A DNA stretch of 64,000 nucleotides. Source: Sedimentisphaerales bacterium. Lineage in GTDB: Bacteria; Planctomycetota; Phycisphaerae; Sedimentisphaerales; SG8-4. Position 1 is the stretch's first letter. Each line of letters opens with the position of its first letter. The translations under genes were made by a program, and so were the position numbers. The stretch spans positions 1-64,000 of the forward strand of contig JAFGJR010000182.1 of assembly GCA_016928975.1 (NCBI GenBank), read 5' to 3'. The notes under the pieces were generated by a model. The model saw nothing but the letters and a program-made list of their open reading frames with translations. It made no database searches and was not told the origin of the DNA. Below, piece after piece: positions 7,658-16,683 of the stretch.

Positions 7658-9313
7658 ATGGAAATGCTGTGCAGGCAGTGTGAGCAGACCGCCAAGGGGA
7701 CGGGATGCACGTTGCAGGGAGTGTGTGGAAAGGACCCGCAAACCGCGGCGTTGCAGGATTTGCTGATGTACGCCGTCAAGGACATCTCCCGCTACGCCCA
7801 CCGGGCGTACCAGTTGGGGGCAAGGGATCGTGAGGTCGATGTGTTCGTGGTCGAGGCGGTGTTCAGCACGTTGACGAACGTCAACTTCGATCCGCAGCGA
7901 TTCAAGGCGTTCACGGGCGAGGCGGCACGGATCAAGGAGCGGGCGAAACGTCTTCATGAACAGTCCGCGACCGTCAGCGGGCAAGTGCCTGAGCGGCTGG
8001 AATGCCCCATTGCCTGGTGGGAAGGGGCGGACGATTTTGCAGCCTTGATGACCCAAGGCCGGGAGGTCGGGATCGATCGGCGGATCGAGAAGCTCGGCAA
8101 TACGGTCGCCGGGCTACAGGAGTTGATCGAGTACGGCCTCAAAGGCGTGGCAGCGTATGCGGATCATGCCCAGATTCTCGGCAAAGAGGATGAGCAGCTC
8201 TACGCCGCGTTCCACGAGATGCTCGACTACCTGACGCGTGGGCCCACGGATGTCAACGACCTGTTGCAGAGGGCTCTCCAGGTCGGCGCGATGAATCTCA
8301 AGGCGATGGAATTGCTCGATGCCGCCAACACGGGGACCTACGGACATCCGGAGCCGACGAAAGTCCGCATCACGCCGGTCAAGGGCAAATGCATCCTTGT
8401 ATCGGGCCATGATCTGAAGGACCTGGAGGAGCTCCTCAAGCAGACCCAGGGCAAGGGGATCAACGTCTATACACATGGCGAGATGCTGCCATGCAACGCC
8501 TACCCGGCCTTGAAGAAGTACAAGCACCTCGTCGGCAATTACGGCGGCGCCTGGCAACTTCAGCGCAATGAATTCGAAGCGTTCCCCGGCGCGATCCTGA
8601 TGACGACGAACTGTCTTCAGAAGCCCAAGGAGACGTACCAGGCCCGAATCTTCACCTGCGGCCTGGTCGGCTGGCCCGAGGTCACGCATATTACCAATCG
8701 AGATTTCACACCTGTCATCAACGCGGCGCTGGCTGCGCCAGGATTCCCGGTCGATGTTCCCGAGAAGTACATCACGATCGGCTTCGCTCACAACACGGTC
8801 ATGAGCGTGGCGGGCCAGGTCGTCGACCTGGTCAAGCAGGGCAAAATCCGCCACTTCTTCCTGATCGGCGGCTGCGACGGCGCCAAGCCCGGACGCAACT
8901 ACTACACGCAGTTCGCCGAACAGGTGCCGCCCGATTGCGTGATTCTGACGTTGGCGTGTGGGAAGTATCGCTTCAACAAACTGGAATTCGGCCAGATCGA
9001 GGGCATCCCGCGATTGCTGGATTGCGGCCAATGCAATGATGCATACTCCGCCGTCCAGGTGGCGGTGGCGCTGGCGAACGCATTTGGCTGCGGCGTGAAC
9101 GACCTGCCGCTTTCGCTGATCCTGTCCTGGTTCGAGCAGAAGGCGGTGGCGATCCTGTTGACGCTGCTGCACCTGGGTCTGCGGAACATTCGCATCGGCC
9201 CGAGCCTGCCGGCGTTCGTGACGCCCGACGTGCTGAACGTTCTCGTGGACAAGTTCAACATCCGGCCGATCACGACGGCGAAGGAAGACCTGGCGGCCGC
9301 GTTGAAAGCCTGA
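7658..9313 (+). CDS. hcp: Hybrid cluster protein (hydroxylamine reductase / NO reductase)
   Basis: 551 residues, the normal length. The N-terminal cysteines C5, C8, C17 and C23 (CX2CX8CX5C) match the cubane cluster pattern of the anaerobe-type Hcp. The hybrid-cluster ligands lie in later conserved blocks: VSGHDLKDLEELL, THGEMLPCNAYP, MTTNCLQKP, LIGGCDGAKPGRNYY, LACGKYRFN and LDCGQCNDAYSA. Hcp reduces hydroxylamine in vitro and nitric oxide in vivo. AAGGAGA precedes ATG 7658. The gene sits between HD and ferredoxin genes under an Rrf2 regulator, which supports a role in nitrosative stress. Confidence 0.95.
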   Translation: MEMLCRQCEQTAKGTGCTLQGVCGKDPQTAALQDLLMYAVKDISRYAHRAYQLGARDREVDVFVVEAVFSTLTNVNFDPQRFKAFTGEAARIKERAKRLHEQSATVSGQVPERLECPIAWWEGADDFAALMTQGREVGIDRRIEKLGNTVAGLQELIEYGLKGVAAYADHAQILGKEDEQLYAAFHEMLDYLTRGPTDVNDLLQRALQVGAMNLKAMELLDAANTGTYGHPEPTKVRITPVKGKCILVSGHDLKDLEELLKQTQGKGINVYTHGEMLPCNAYPALKKYKHLVGNYGGAWQLQRNEFEAFPGAILMTTNCLQKPKETYQARIFTCGLVGWPEVTHITNRDFTPVINAALAAPGFPVDVPEKYITIGFAHNTVMSVAGQVVDLVKQGKIRHFFLIGGCDGAKPGRNYYTQFAEQVPPDCVILTLACGKYRFNKLEFGQIEGIPRLLDCGQCNDAYSAVQVAVALANAFGCGVNDLPLSLILSWFEQKAVAILLTLLHLGLRNIRIGPSLPAFVTPDVLNVLVDKFNIRPITTAKEDLAAALKA

Positions 9314-9331
9314 ACAACCAGAGGAGTTGAG

Positions 9332-10096
9332 ATGTCGTTGCGGAATGTCGTGAAGATCGATGAGACGAAATGCACCGGGTGCGGGCTGTGTGTGACGGCC
9401 TGTGCCGAGGGAGCGATCCAGATCGTCAATGGCAAGGCCAGGCTCATCAGTGAAACGTACTGTGATGGCCTCGGGGCGTGCCTCGGGCACTGCCCCGAGG
9501 GAGCCATCACCGTCGAGCGGCGCGAGGCGGCGGACTTCGATGAACAAGCGGTGAAGACTCGCCTTGAGCATCAGAGTAAGCCGGACGTGGAGTCGCTGTT
9601 TGTATGTCCGGGCATGGCTGCGCAGCGACTGACGCAGAGCGAGCCGCCCGGGCAGGACGGTCCGGCGGAGGTTCCATCGCAGTTGGGTCAGTGGCCGGTA
9701 CAACTGAGACTGGTATCGCCGACAGCGTCATATTTCGCCGATTCCGATTTGTTGCTGGTGGCGGATTGCGTCCCCTTTGCGGTGGGCGACTTCCATCCGC
9801 GTTTCCTCAGGGACCGCAGCGTCGCCGTCGGCTGTCCCAAGCTGGATGATGTGCAGCTCTACGTGGACAAGCTCGCGCAGATTCTCCGTGCGAACAATCT
9901 GCACAGCCTGACGGTAGTTCACATGGAAGTGCCGTGCTGCTCCGGTCTGACTCGTGTGGCTCGTGAGGCGATGGCTCTGAGTGGCAAGCCCTTGCACTTC
10001 CAGGATGTCACGATCTCGCTTCACGGCGAGGCCATCCAAACTGAAACGATCTCGATACGGCAAGTGGACGAGATCAGAATGGTCAAACATGGTTGA
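9332..10096 (+). CDS. 4Fe-4S ferredoxin-type protein, probable Hcp electron donor
   Basis: 254 residues. Two iron-sulfur motifs occupy the first 60 residues: CTGCGLCVTAC and CDGLGACLGHCPEG. The remaining 190 residues form a domain with further cysteines (DCVPF, GCPKLDD, VPCCSGL) that may bind another cluster or metal. The same two-part protein is often found next to hcp in anaerobes, where it is expected to pass electrons to Hcp. GAGGAG precedes ATG 9332, 18 bases after the hcp stop, and the 3' end overlaps the permease gene by 8 bases. Confidence 0.85.
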   Translation: MSLRNVVKIDETKCTGCGLCVTACAEGAIQIVNGKARLISETYCDGLGACLGHCPEGAITVERREAADFDEQAVKTRLEHQSKPDVESLFVCPGMAAQRLTQSEPPGQDGPAEVPSQLGQWPVQLRLVSPTASYFADSDLLLVADCVPFAVGDFHPRFLRDRSVAVGCPKLDDVQLYVDKLAQILRANNLHSLTVVHMEVPCCSGLTRVAREAMALSGKPLHFQDVTISLHGEAIQTETISIRQVDEIRMVKHG

Positions 10097-11099
10097 GTTT
10101 CTTGAGCAGGTCCTTGTGGATTTCTGGGCGACGGTCGCCGAGATGTCGCCGTACCTGTTATTCGGCTTCTTCGTAGCGGGTCTGCTCTCGGTCCTGGTAT
10201 CGCAGAAGATGGTGGAGCGGCACCTTGGAGGACGCGGACTGTTGCCGGTGTTGAAGGCGAGCCTGTTCGGTGTCCCGCTGCCGCTGTGCTCATGCGGCGT
10301 GATCCCGGTCTCCATGTCCCTGCATAAGCACGGGGCGAGCAAGGGATCGACGATCTCCTTCCTGCTCTCCACGCCGCAGACCGGGGCGGACAGCATCCTC
10401 GTCACCTACAGCCTGCTCGGACCGGTGTTCGCGATCTTCCGACCGCTGGTCGCCTTTGTTACCGGCCTGATCGGCGGTGGGCTGGTGGATATCTTCGCCC
10501 ATTCCTCCGAGACTCCGCCCGAGCCACCGAAGCCCGCAGAGGATGCCTGCTGTTGCCACAAGCCGAAGCACAGGTTCCTCGAGGCCTTACGCTATGGCTT
10601 CGTATCGCTGCCCCGCGATATCGGCAAGCCGCTTCTGGTCGGTCTCGTGGTTGCCGCCCTGATCGGGGTGATCGTGCCGGATGACTTTCTCGCGGAGCGA
10701 TTGGGGACGGGCCTGCCCGCCATGCTGGTGATGATGGCCGTCGGGATACCGCTCTATGTCTGTGCATCGGCCTCTGTGCCGGTGGCGGCCGCTCTGATCC
10801 TCAAGGGGCTCAGTCCTGGAGCGGCTTTCGTCTTCCTCATGACCGGCCCGGCCACCAACGCCGCCGGCCTGGCGACCATCTGGAGCACACTGGGCCGGCG
10901 CGCCGCCATCATCTACCTTCTGACCGTCGCCGGCTGCGCTCTCGCCAGCGGTCTGCTTCTGGATTCCCTCATCTCCAGCGTTGACGTGGCAATGGCCAGC
11001 CACGACCATCAAATGGGTCCCGGCCTACTCGGTCACCTCTCCGCCGTCATCCTGCTGGCAGTTCTGGGATATGCCTTCCTCTCGCCCAAACGGCACTGA
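10089..11099 (+). CDS. DUF318/UPF0718 (SO_0444/ArsP-like) permease
   Basis: 336 residues from ATG 10089, which overlaps the ferredoxin stop. About eight hydrophobic segments form two halves. The first half has the conserved GVPLPLCSCGVIPVSMSL and STPQTGADSI; the second has MMAVGIPLYVCASASVPVAAALI and MTGPATNAAGLAT. A cysteine-rich soluble linker (DACCCHKPKH) joins them. Relatives export organoarsenicals or have been linked to copper/zinc resistance; the cargo here is unknown. Placement at the end of the Rrf2-hcp operon suggests it removes a toxic or metal species made or released under nitrosative stress (inference). Confidence 0.85.
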   Translation: MVEFLEQVLVDFWATVAEMSPYLLFGFFVAGLLSVLVSQKMVERHLGGRGLLPVLKASLFGVPLPLCSCGVIPVSMSLHKHGASKGSTISFLLSTPQTGADSILVTYSLLGPVFAIFRPLVAFVTGLIGGGLVDIFAHSSETPPEPPKPAEDACCCHKPKHRFLEALRYGFVSLPRDIGKPLLVGLVVAALIGVIVPDDFLAERLGTGLPAMLVMMAVGIPLYVCASASVPVAAALILKGLSPGAAFVFLMTGPATNAAGLATIWSTLGRRAAIIYLLTVAGCALASGLLLDSLISSVDVAMASHDHQMGPGLLGHLSAVILLAVLGYAFLSPKRH

Positions 11100-11280
11100 T
11101 GCCCGATCTCGAGCCGTCCTTTGTTGCACAGACTGCACTGAAGCACGATCCTGTGTATGGCAGGCGAAAAGGGGTCAGCTACGGCTGGCCCAAGACTGTG
11201 GAGGATGGAGGCGAATGTCATTCCGGCGGCTCTGAAGGTGCGGGCTGCGGATGTCGCCAAAGTCGTGGCATGAGATCAGT

Positions 11281-12369
11281 CTACGGGATGATCCGGTCGA
11301 TCACGTAAGGCGGTCTGTGGACCTGATCGTAAAGCCGGTAGATGTATTGCCCCTGGACCGCGAGGACGAAGAACATGACACTGAATAGCAGGGTCAAGAT
11401 GCCGGTGACGGACGCCCATCCTGGCACGGTGCGTCCCATCGCCCACACGACGAGAATGTAGACCAGCTCAGCGATACTCAGGAGTGACGTTGCCACGGCG
11501 GCCCACAAGGCGATCATGAAGGGAATGGTCGAGAAGCTGAGGATTCCGTCTGCCGCAAGCCGTGTCATCTTTCGCAACGAGTACTTCGTTTTGCCGGAAT
11601 GTCGTCGTTGGGGCACGTACTCCACCACGGCACTGCCGAACCCCATCCAGGGGATCATCCCCCTGAGAAAGACCTGGTTGAGCCTCAGCCTGGTGATCTC
11701 ATCCACTACTTTCCTATCCAGCAATCTGAAATCGGCCATGCCCGCACTGAGGGGCACTCCGCACAGCAGGGAGAAGCACTTGTAGAACAGCGCGGATGCC
11801 GAACGCTTGAGCCGGGGCGCACCTTCGGAATCACGTCGCTTCGTGTATACGATCGACGCGCCTTTGCGCCATTGCCCGATGAGCTGCGGGAGCAGGGCGG
11901 GAGGGTGTTGCATATCGCCGTCCATGGTGACCACGACGTCGCCTTTGGCGAATGCCAACCCTGCGGTCAGAGCCTGCTGATGACCAAAGTTGCGGGAGAA
12001 GGAGACGCCTCGGACTCGCGGATCGAGTTTGGCGAGCGACTCCACACGGCGGAAGGTGTCGTCTTCGCTGCCGTCGTCCACGAAGACCAGCTCGTAGTCC
12101 CATTCCCTCATGCTTTCGGAAATAGCCGTGTGTAATACATCGACATTCCCCCCTTCGTTGTACACGGGAACGACAATGCTGATCAGACGGGGCCGGCGCA
12201 GGGTTCCAGGCTCTTCACTCGCTTCCTTCGAGGGACTCTCCACATGCTTGGGTCGATGCATGTCTCCCATTGGCTTCGCGGACCGTCCGCCATCCAGGCG
12301 GGTGACTTCGCGGCGGCGCAGAACCTCAGAGAACTCGCTGCTCGACGTGCTGTCCTGACGGACATCCAT
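11281..12369 (-). CDS. Polyprenyl-phosphate glycosyltransferase, family 2
   Basis: 362 residues from ATG 12369 (a TTG 36 bases upstream is possible). After a charged leader of about 60 residues comes a GT2 domain: ISIVVPVYNEGGNVD, LVFVDDGSEDDT, FSRNFGHQQALTAGL and TMDGDMQHPP with the DXD-like acidic motif. Two transmembrane segments follow at the C terminus. This is the layout of GtrB/DPM1-like enzymes that charge undecaprenyl phosphate with a sugar for periplasmic transfer. The next gene downstream on the chromosome, same strand, is a polytopic protein that could use the lipid-linked sugar. Confidence 0.88.
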   Translation of the reverse strand: MDVRQDSTSSSEFSEVLRRREVTRLDGGRSAKPMGDMHRPKHVESPSKEASEEPGTLRRPRLISIVVPVYNEGGNVDVLHTAISESMREWDYELVFVDDGSEDDTFRRVESLAKLDPRVRGVSFSRNFGHQQALTAGLAFAKGDVVVTMDGDMQHPPALLPQLIGQWRKGASIVYTKRRDSEGAPRLKRSASALFYKCFSLLCGVPLSAGMADFRLLDRKVVDEITRLRLNQVFLRGMIPWMGFGSAVVEYVPQRRHSGKTKYSLRKMTRLAADGILSFSTIPFMIALWAAVATSLLSIAELVYILVVWAMGRTVPGWASVTGILTLLFSVMFFVLAVQGQYIYRLYDQVHRPPYVIDRIIP

Positions 12370-12532
12370 TCGATTCCCCTGTTGGCGGCCTGTTTCTTTC
12401 TCCAAGACAATGATCCAGCGTCATTCCTTCGTCCTCATAGCCTACCGGAAGGTCGCGTTGGAGTAAAGGTGCGCATGCGGATCGACGCGGCATTCCCGCT
12501 CGCACGAAGCCAGGAGGGCCAACCATACTGGC

Positions 12533-14374
12533 TCATGGCTCGCGGTCAGGGTCCTTCCAACGCTCCCCCAGCGGAACGGTTTCGCCGACACCGGGAGGCG
12601 ACCAGGGCGACAGCTTGTTGCCGGCGACTGCCAGCCATACCATGGACGGGGACTCCAGGGGCTCGGAGAAGGCAAACACCAGGGTCTTGGGGAGGTTGGC
12701 TGAATCCACCTGAGAGATCGTGACGGTCATGCCGTCCAGCTCGATTCGGTCGCCCACACACAGAGGTCGTCTGCGTCCTCGTTCCAGTTGGATCGGAATC
12801 CCGCTTGTCCTTTCGATCTGGAGGCGGTAAGGATCCAGTCGCGTGCAGCGCGTGGCCTCACGTTCGTGGGCGAAGTATCCGGGCGCCAGGGCCCACACGT
12901 GAGCGGGCAAGGGTTGACCCGCCAGGGCCAGGTGGATCTGTAGATAACTCGCATACGACGCGTGCGGCGGGCTGGGGAAGATGATGGTCTTTCCGGCGAG
13001 GTCCGGCAGGACGGCAACACGGGCGAGTAGATCGTCGCGGTTGGCCAGTGCTTCGCTGAATTTCCAGTGGGAGATGAAGAAGCTGACGGGCGAACAGATG
13101 AAATGAAAAGAAACAAGGGCGGACAATACGATCCGGCCCGGCCAGGGATTGGACACTTGCGCGGAACGTTTCCATTGCCGGGCCAAGACATTCAAGAGCA
13201 TCGCCAGCAGGCCAATGCCGCCGATGCCGACGTACTCCAGCATGCGGTTGGTCACCATTCCCATACAGGCGGGCACGGTGGCCAGAAGCATCCCTGCAAA
13301 GAAGAACCGCGCAGTACGCTCGGTCTTCAACAGCGGCACGAGGAAGTAAAGGAGCACGGCGAGCCAGATCACCGCCGCGAACCAGAAGATGTGGCGCCCG
13401 GCAGGGGTCAATAGCCAAACCGTCTCTGCGGGAGGGAAGCCCCATTGGCCAAAGAGCAGGATCGGCCCTCTTTCGAACACGGCTCTCAGGGCAGAGAGCG
13501 GCGAGCCTGCTGGGTCGGTGTAGAATCTGGAGTCGCTGACGCCGAGACCCAACGCACGATAGCTGGTCTGCCAAAGGAGGGCGGTCAGAGCGTAGGGCAT
13601 CAGGCTCCAGGCTCTGGATTTCGTGCCCCCCGTGTCCATGAAAAGCGCATAGGCAAACAGGTAGGCGCAGATTCCGATGGCGGATTCCTTGCTCAACAAG
13701 GCCAGGCCAAACGCCGCAGTGCTGAGGAAGGCCCACGGCCAGGCTCTTTTCCTGCGCCAGACATCATGCAGGAGCAGAGAGACGACCGCAAACGTCGCCC
13801 CGATGACCGTATTGCGCGACGCAATCCAGCAGGCCGGTAAGGCATGAGCGTCATCGATGGCGAAAAGGAAGGCCGCCAGTCCTGCCACCCACGCAATCGG
13901 TATCATGCGACGATACAGGATCGCTATGCAGAACGTCCACGCGCCATACCAGAGTATATTGTGCAGATGCATGAGTGACGCGTCCTTCGGCCATAGAGCG
14001 AAATCCAGCCGGTGAGTGAGATTGCTCACCGGTCTCAAGAACGACAGCCGGAAGTCTGGACAAGACCACCACGGAAGCAAGCCGAGATTCATCATGCGCC
14101 TGGTTCTCTCGGGGTCGCCATCCGCCACCAGGTTGAATGCCCCTGGCTTCTGGAAAATCCGTTCCAATCCCGGCGGGCGCTCCATGGCGCAACGATACCA
14201 GAGATCATCGCCTTGGAGCCCGGAGCGAAGAGAGGGCAGCGCCATGGCCATGGCGAGAAGGGCCGCGATCAGGGGGAAAAGCCTGTGACTGAGGATTCCT
14301 GAGCAGAAATGGAGGGCGGTGTACCCGCGACCTGTGCCCACCGTCAGAATGGACGTTTCTGCCATTTCTACCAT
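12533..14374 (-). CDS. Polytopic membrane protein, possible GT-C glycosyltransferase
   Basis: 613 residues from ATG 14374; a GTG at 14479 would add 35 residues with no membrane character. About ten hydrophobic helices span the first two thirds. An early loop contains GLQGDDLWYRC, an acidic pair after the first helix as in GT-C enzymes that use lipid-linked sugars. The last 130 residues are soluble and beta-rich. It resembles the large planctomycete proteins loosely assigned to the mannosyltransferase or TPR-less GT39/DUF2723 groups, but I do not recognise an exact family. It lies beside a GtrB-like gene on the same strand. Confidence 0.6.
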   Translation of the reverse strand: MVEMAETSILTVGTGRGYTALHFCSGILSHRLFPLIAALLAMAMALPSLRSGLQGDDLWYRCAMERPPGLERIFQKPGAFNLVADGDPERTRRMMNLGLLPWWSCPDFRLSFLRPVSNLTHRLDFALWPKDASLMHLHNILWYGAWTFCIAILYRRMIPIAWVAGLAAFLFAIDDAHALPACWIASRNTVIGATFAVVSLLLHDVWRRKRAWPWAFLSTAAFGLALLSKESAIGICAYLFAYALFMDTGGTKSRAWSLMPYALTALLWQTSYRALGLGVSDSRFYTDPAGSPLSALRAVFERGPILLFGQWGFPPAETVWLLTPAGRHIFWFAAVIWLAVLLYFLVPLLKTERTARFFFAGMLLATVPACMGMVTNRMLEYVGIGGIGLLAMLLNVLARQWKRSAQVSNPWPGRIVLSALVSFHFICSPVSFFISHWKFSEALANRDDLLARVAVLPDLAGKTIIFPSPPHASYASYLQIHLALAGQPLPAHVWALAPGYFAHEREATRCTRLDPYRLQIERTSGIPIQLERGRRRPLCVGDRIELDGMTVTISQVDSANLPKTLVFAFSEPLESPSMVWLAVAGNKLSPWSPPGVGETVPLGERWKDPDREP

Positions 14375-14814
14375 CGTATCGGGGAGGTTTCTTCTGCCTG
14401 CACCTGGATTTCGGCGGTCATTATAGGAATCGGGTCCCCCCGCGCCAATACCGTAGTGAATGTGAAACCACAACGGCACAGAGAAGAACCCCGGCAGGAG
14501 GTCGTTCCTTCTGCGACATCAGTCCTGAATCGGCGGTTTCAGTGCTGCAAACGCGGCGCCTTTGCCGGCCCACGTACGGCTTCCTGCCCAAGGGAGTCCG
14601 CCGGTTCGGCCTCGGAGCTATCGCGAGCGCCTTCTACGATCCAAAAACTTAAGCGTGATACGCATGGAGCCGATAAGCGCTTGGGTATTTGCGATTTACG
14701 ATTGGCGATCAGCGATTTGAGGACGTGGTGTTGGGACAGGCCCGGCTCACTGGTCGGCGACGTCAATAGTGAATCCTGAAGGATACGTCACAGGTCCCAA
14801 GGGGTGTCGGCGTT
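14375..14814. other. Intergenic region between divergent envelope genes
   Basis: This gap separates the leftward glycosyltransferase pair from the rightward exosortase locus and should hold both promoters, though none stands out. A copy of the GATTTACGATT-type repeat lies at 14681-14720. Nothing else was recognised. Confidence 0.5.
14681..14720. repeat. Dispersed repeat family D (GATTTGCGATT type)
   Basis: A run of near-tandem units (GCGATTTACG, ATTGGCGATC, AGCGATTTGA). The same kind of sequence occurs at 48331-48412 and 49449-49520, and a related GATCAAA/AAAATC form lies inside a gene at 47032-47070. Confidence 0.65.
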
Positions 14815-16638
14815 ATGGGTAGCATTCGCAGAGTGCCGGTAGTTTTGGCCGTGATCGGCTTGAGCTTTGCAGGATGCGACAACAAGCTCCTCGACCCCAC
14901 GCAGGTGGGTCGATTCCGGCCCACGCCGGCGGTGAATGTCATCCTGGACTCGTTGGGTGTCGCGGAGGAAACGCCGGTAGCCTGGGAGAATGCGGAGGAG
15001 CCTCGTCCCAAGGACATCGTCGCCCAGAAGGGCGACTATGCCTTGCGGCCGGCCGACCTGGTGCAGATCTCGATCTACGAGCTGTTCCAGGAGGGAGTGC
15101 CGCTGGTCGGCCAGTTCCTCGTCTCGGAGACCGGTCACGTGTCGATCCCCGATGTCGGGCACGTGCAAGCGGCGGGACTGACCGAGACCCAGTTGGAGGA
15201 CGAGATCAAGCGGATGCTGTCGCCGAACATCCTGAAGGAACCGACGGTGACAGTGACTCTGGCGGACTCTCAGCAACGGACATTCTCCGTCATGGGCAAT
15301 GGCGTGCCCCGGCCCGGACGGTTTCTCATTCCCCGCTACGATTTCCGGCTGACCGATGCGCTGGCCACCGCCGGTGGTCCCATGCAGTTCAATGTCAGCT
15401 ACGTGTATCTGTCCCGAAAGGACGAGACGCAAGTCGCCTCCACCGCCCGACCGGCCGCAGTCACGCCGGGCAAACCCACGGCGAGACCCGAACTCGAATT
15501 GCTCGGGCCGAGGTCGGGCCAGCCGAACGCACAGAAAAAGCAGACATCTCCAGAGCCCCAGCCTCTACCTTCTGTGGTTCCCGGCGGGCGATCCGAGATC
15601 CCGGAGCCCAGGGAGCCGGCCGAGAAATTCGAGCTGGAGCGGGAGATGCTCGACATGATCGCCCCATCTGCCGACAAGAGCAAATGGCCGACGAGCACGC
15701 GAGCGGTCCCGGCTGCCCCGGTGAGCCAGCCGAAGGACGAGGATGTCGCCGCGACGGTAATGCCGTACGGCTTCCAACTTCTCGTGCCCCCCAAAGCTAC
15801 GCAGGACCGGCTCGCGCGGGCGCAGGATGTGGTCCAGACGCCGATGGTGCTGGCGGCCGAACCGAACAAACCGGCACAGGCGACCTTGTCCGCGCCGAAA
15901 GAGGGGCAGAGATATGACTGGGTCTTCCGCGACGGCCAGTGGGTTCCGGTCCCGGTAAAACCCGGCGCGGAGCAGCGTCCAATACCCAAAGAAACCGGTC
16001 CAGGCGTACAGACGGAATGGGTCTTTCGCGATGGCCAGTGGGTCCAGATCCGCAAAGGAGAGACTCCTGCGCCGACGCCGCCGGCAGTGGCGGCTCAGCC
16101 CCAGATCCGTCAACCGACGTTGCCGATCGGGGACGAGCAGTTGCCTCCGGAGGTCGAGTGGGAGCAGGCGGCGCAGACCCGCGTGCTGAGAATCCCCACC
16201 GACAAGCTCCTGGCCGGCGACCCTCGATACAATGTGGTCATCAGGCCGGGGGACACCCTGTACGTGCCGGTTGACATCATTGGCGAGTTCTTCATAATGG
16301 GCAATGTCAATCGCAGCGGGGTGATCAATCTCACCGGTCGGCCGATGACGCTGAAGATGGCCATAGCGGCCGCCGGCGGACTCGGACCTCTGGCTTGGCC
16401 CAAAACCGTCGAGGTGGTTCGACGCATCGGAAAGGAAAAGGAAGAGATCGTCATGGTGGACTTGGACAGGATCGCCGCGGGGGAGCAGCCCGATTTCTTC
16501 ATCAAGCCGCATGACCTGATCAACGTCGGGACGCACCCCAGTGCTCGCTGGCGCGCCGTCCTGCGCAACGCCTTCCGGGCGGCCTACGGCTTCGGATTCG
16601 TCTACGACCGGAACTTCGTTGACGTGGACTTTCTATGA
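14815..16638 (+). CDS. Polysaccharide export lipoprotein (Wza-like, SLBB domains)
   Basis: 607 residues. The N terminus ends in a lipobox (LSFAGC), so it should be an outer-membrane lipoprotein. A polysaccharide export domain follows (YALRPADLVQISIYELF, VSIPDVGHVQAAGLTETQLEDEI), then an SLBB-like segment (FSVMGNGVPRPGRFLIP). A low-complexity Pro-rich stretch contains the phrase WVFRDGQWV twice (about residues 367-410). A second SLBB-like segment ends the protein (FIMGNVNRSGVINLTGRPMTLKMA). Wza-type proteins form the exit channel for exopolysaccharide. It is longer than most because of the central insert. Confidence 0.88.
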   Translation: MGSIRRVPVVLAVIGLSFAGCDNKLLDPTQVGRFRPTPAVNVILDSLGVAEETPVAWENAEEPRPKDIVAQKGDYALRPADLVQISIYELFQEGVPLVGQFLVSETGHVSIPDVGHVQAAGLTETQLEDEIKRMLSPNILKEPTVTVTLADSQQRTFSVMGNGVPRPGRFLIPRYDFRLTDALATAGGPMQFNVSYVYLSRKDETQVASTARPAAVTPGKPTARPELELLGPRSGQPNAQKKQTSPEPQPLPSVVPGGRSEIPEPREPAEKFELEREMLDMIAPSADKSKWPTSTRAVPAAPVSQPKDEDVAATVMPYGFQLLVPPKATQDRLARAQDVVQTPMVLAAEPNKPAQATLSAPKEGQRYDWVFRDGQWVPVPVKPGAEQRPIPKETGPGVQTEWVFRDGQWVQIRKGETPAPTPPAVAAQPQIRQPTLPIGDEQLPPEVEWEQAAQTRVLRIPTDKLLAGDPRYNVVIRPGDTLYVPVDIIGEFFIMGNVNRSGVINLTGRPMTLKMAIAAAGGLGPLAWPKTVEVVRRIGKEKEEIVMVDLDRIAAGEQPDFFIKPHDLINVGTHPSARWRAVLRNAFRAAYGFGFVYDRNFVDVDFL

Positions 16639-16683
16639 GAAAGGTTTCGTCCTGCCGCACAGGCTGTGACGAAAAGACAGGGT

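Noticed and set aside
11100..11280. Small open frame between the permease and the glycosyltransferase gene
   Set aside because: It lacks a ribosome-binding site and any recognisable domain, and it extends into the oppositely oriented glycosyltransferase gene.
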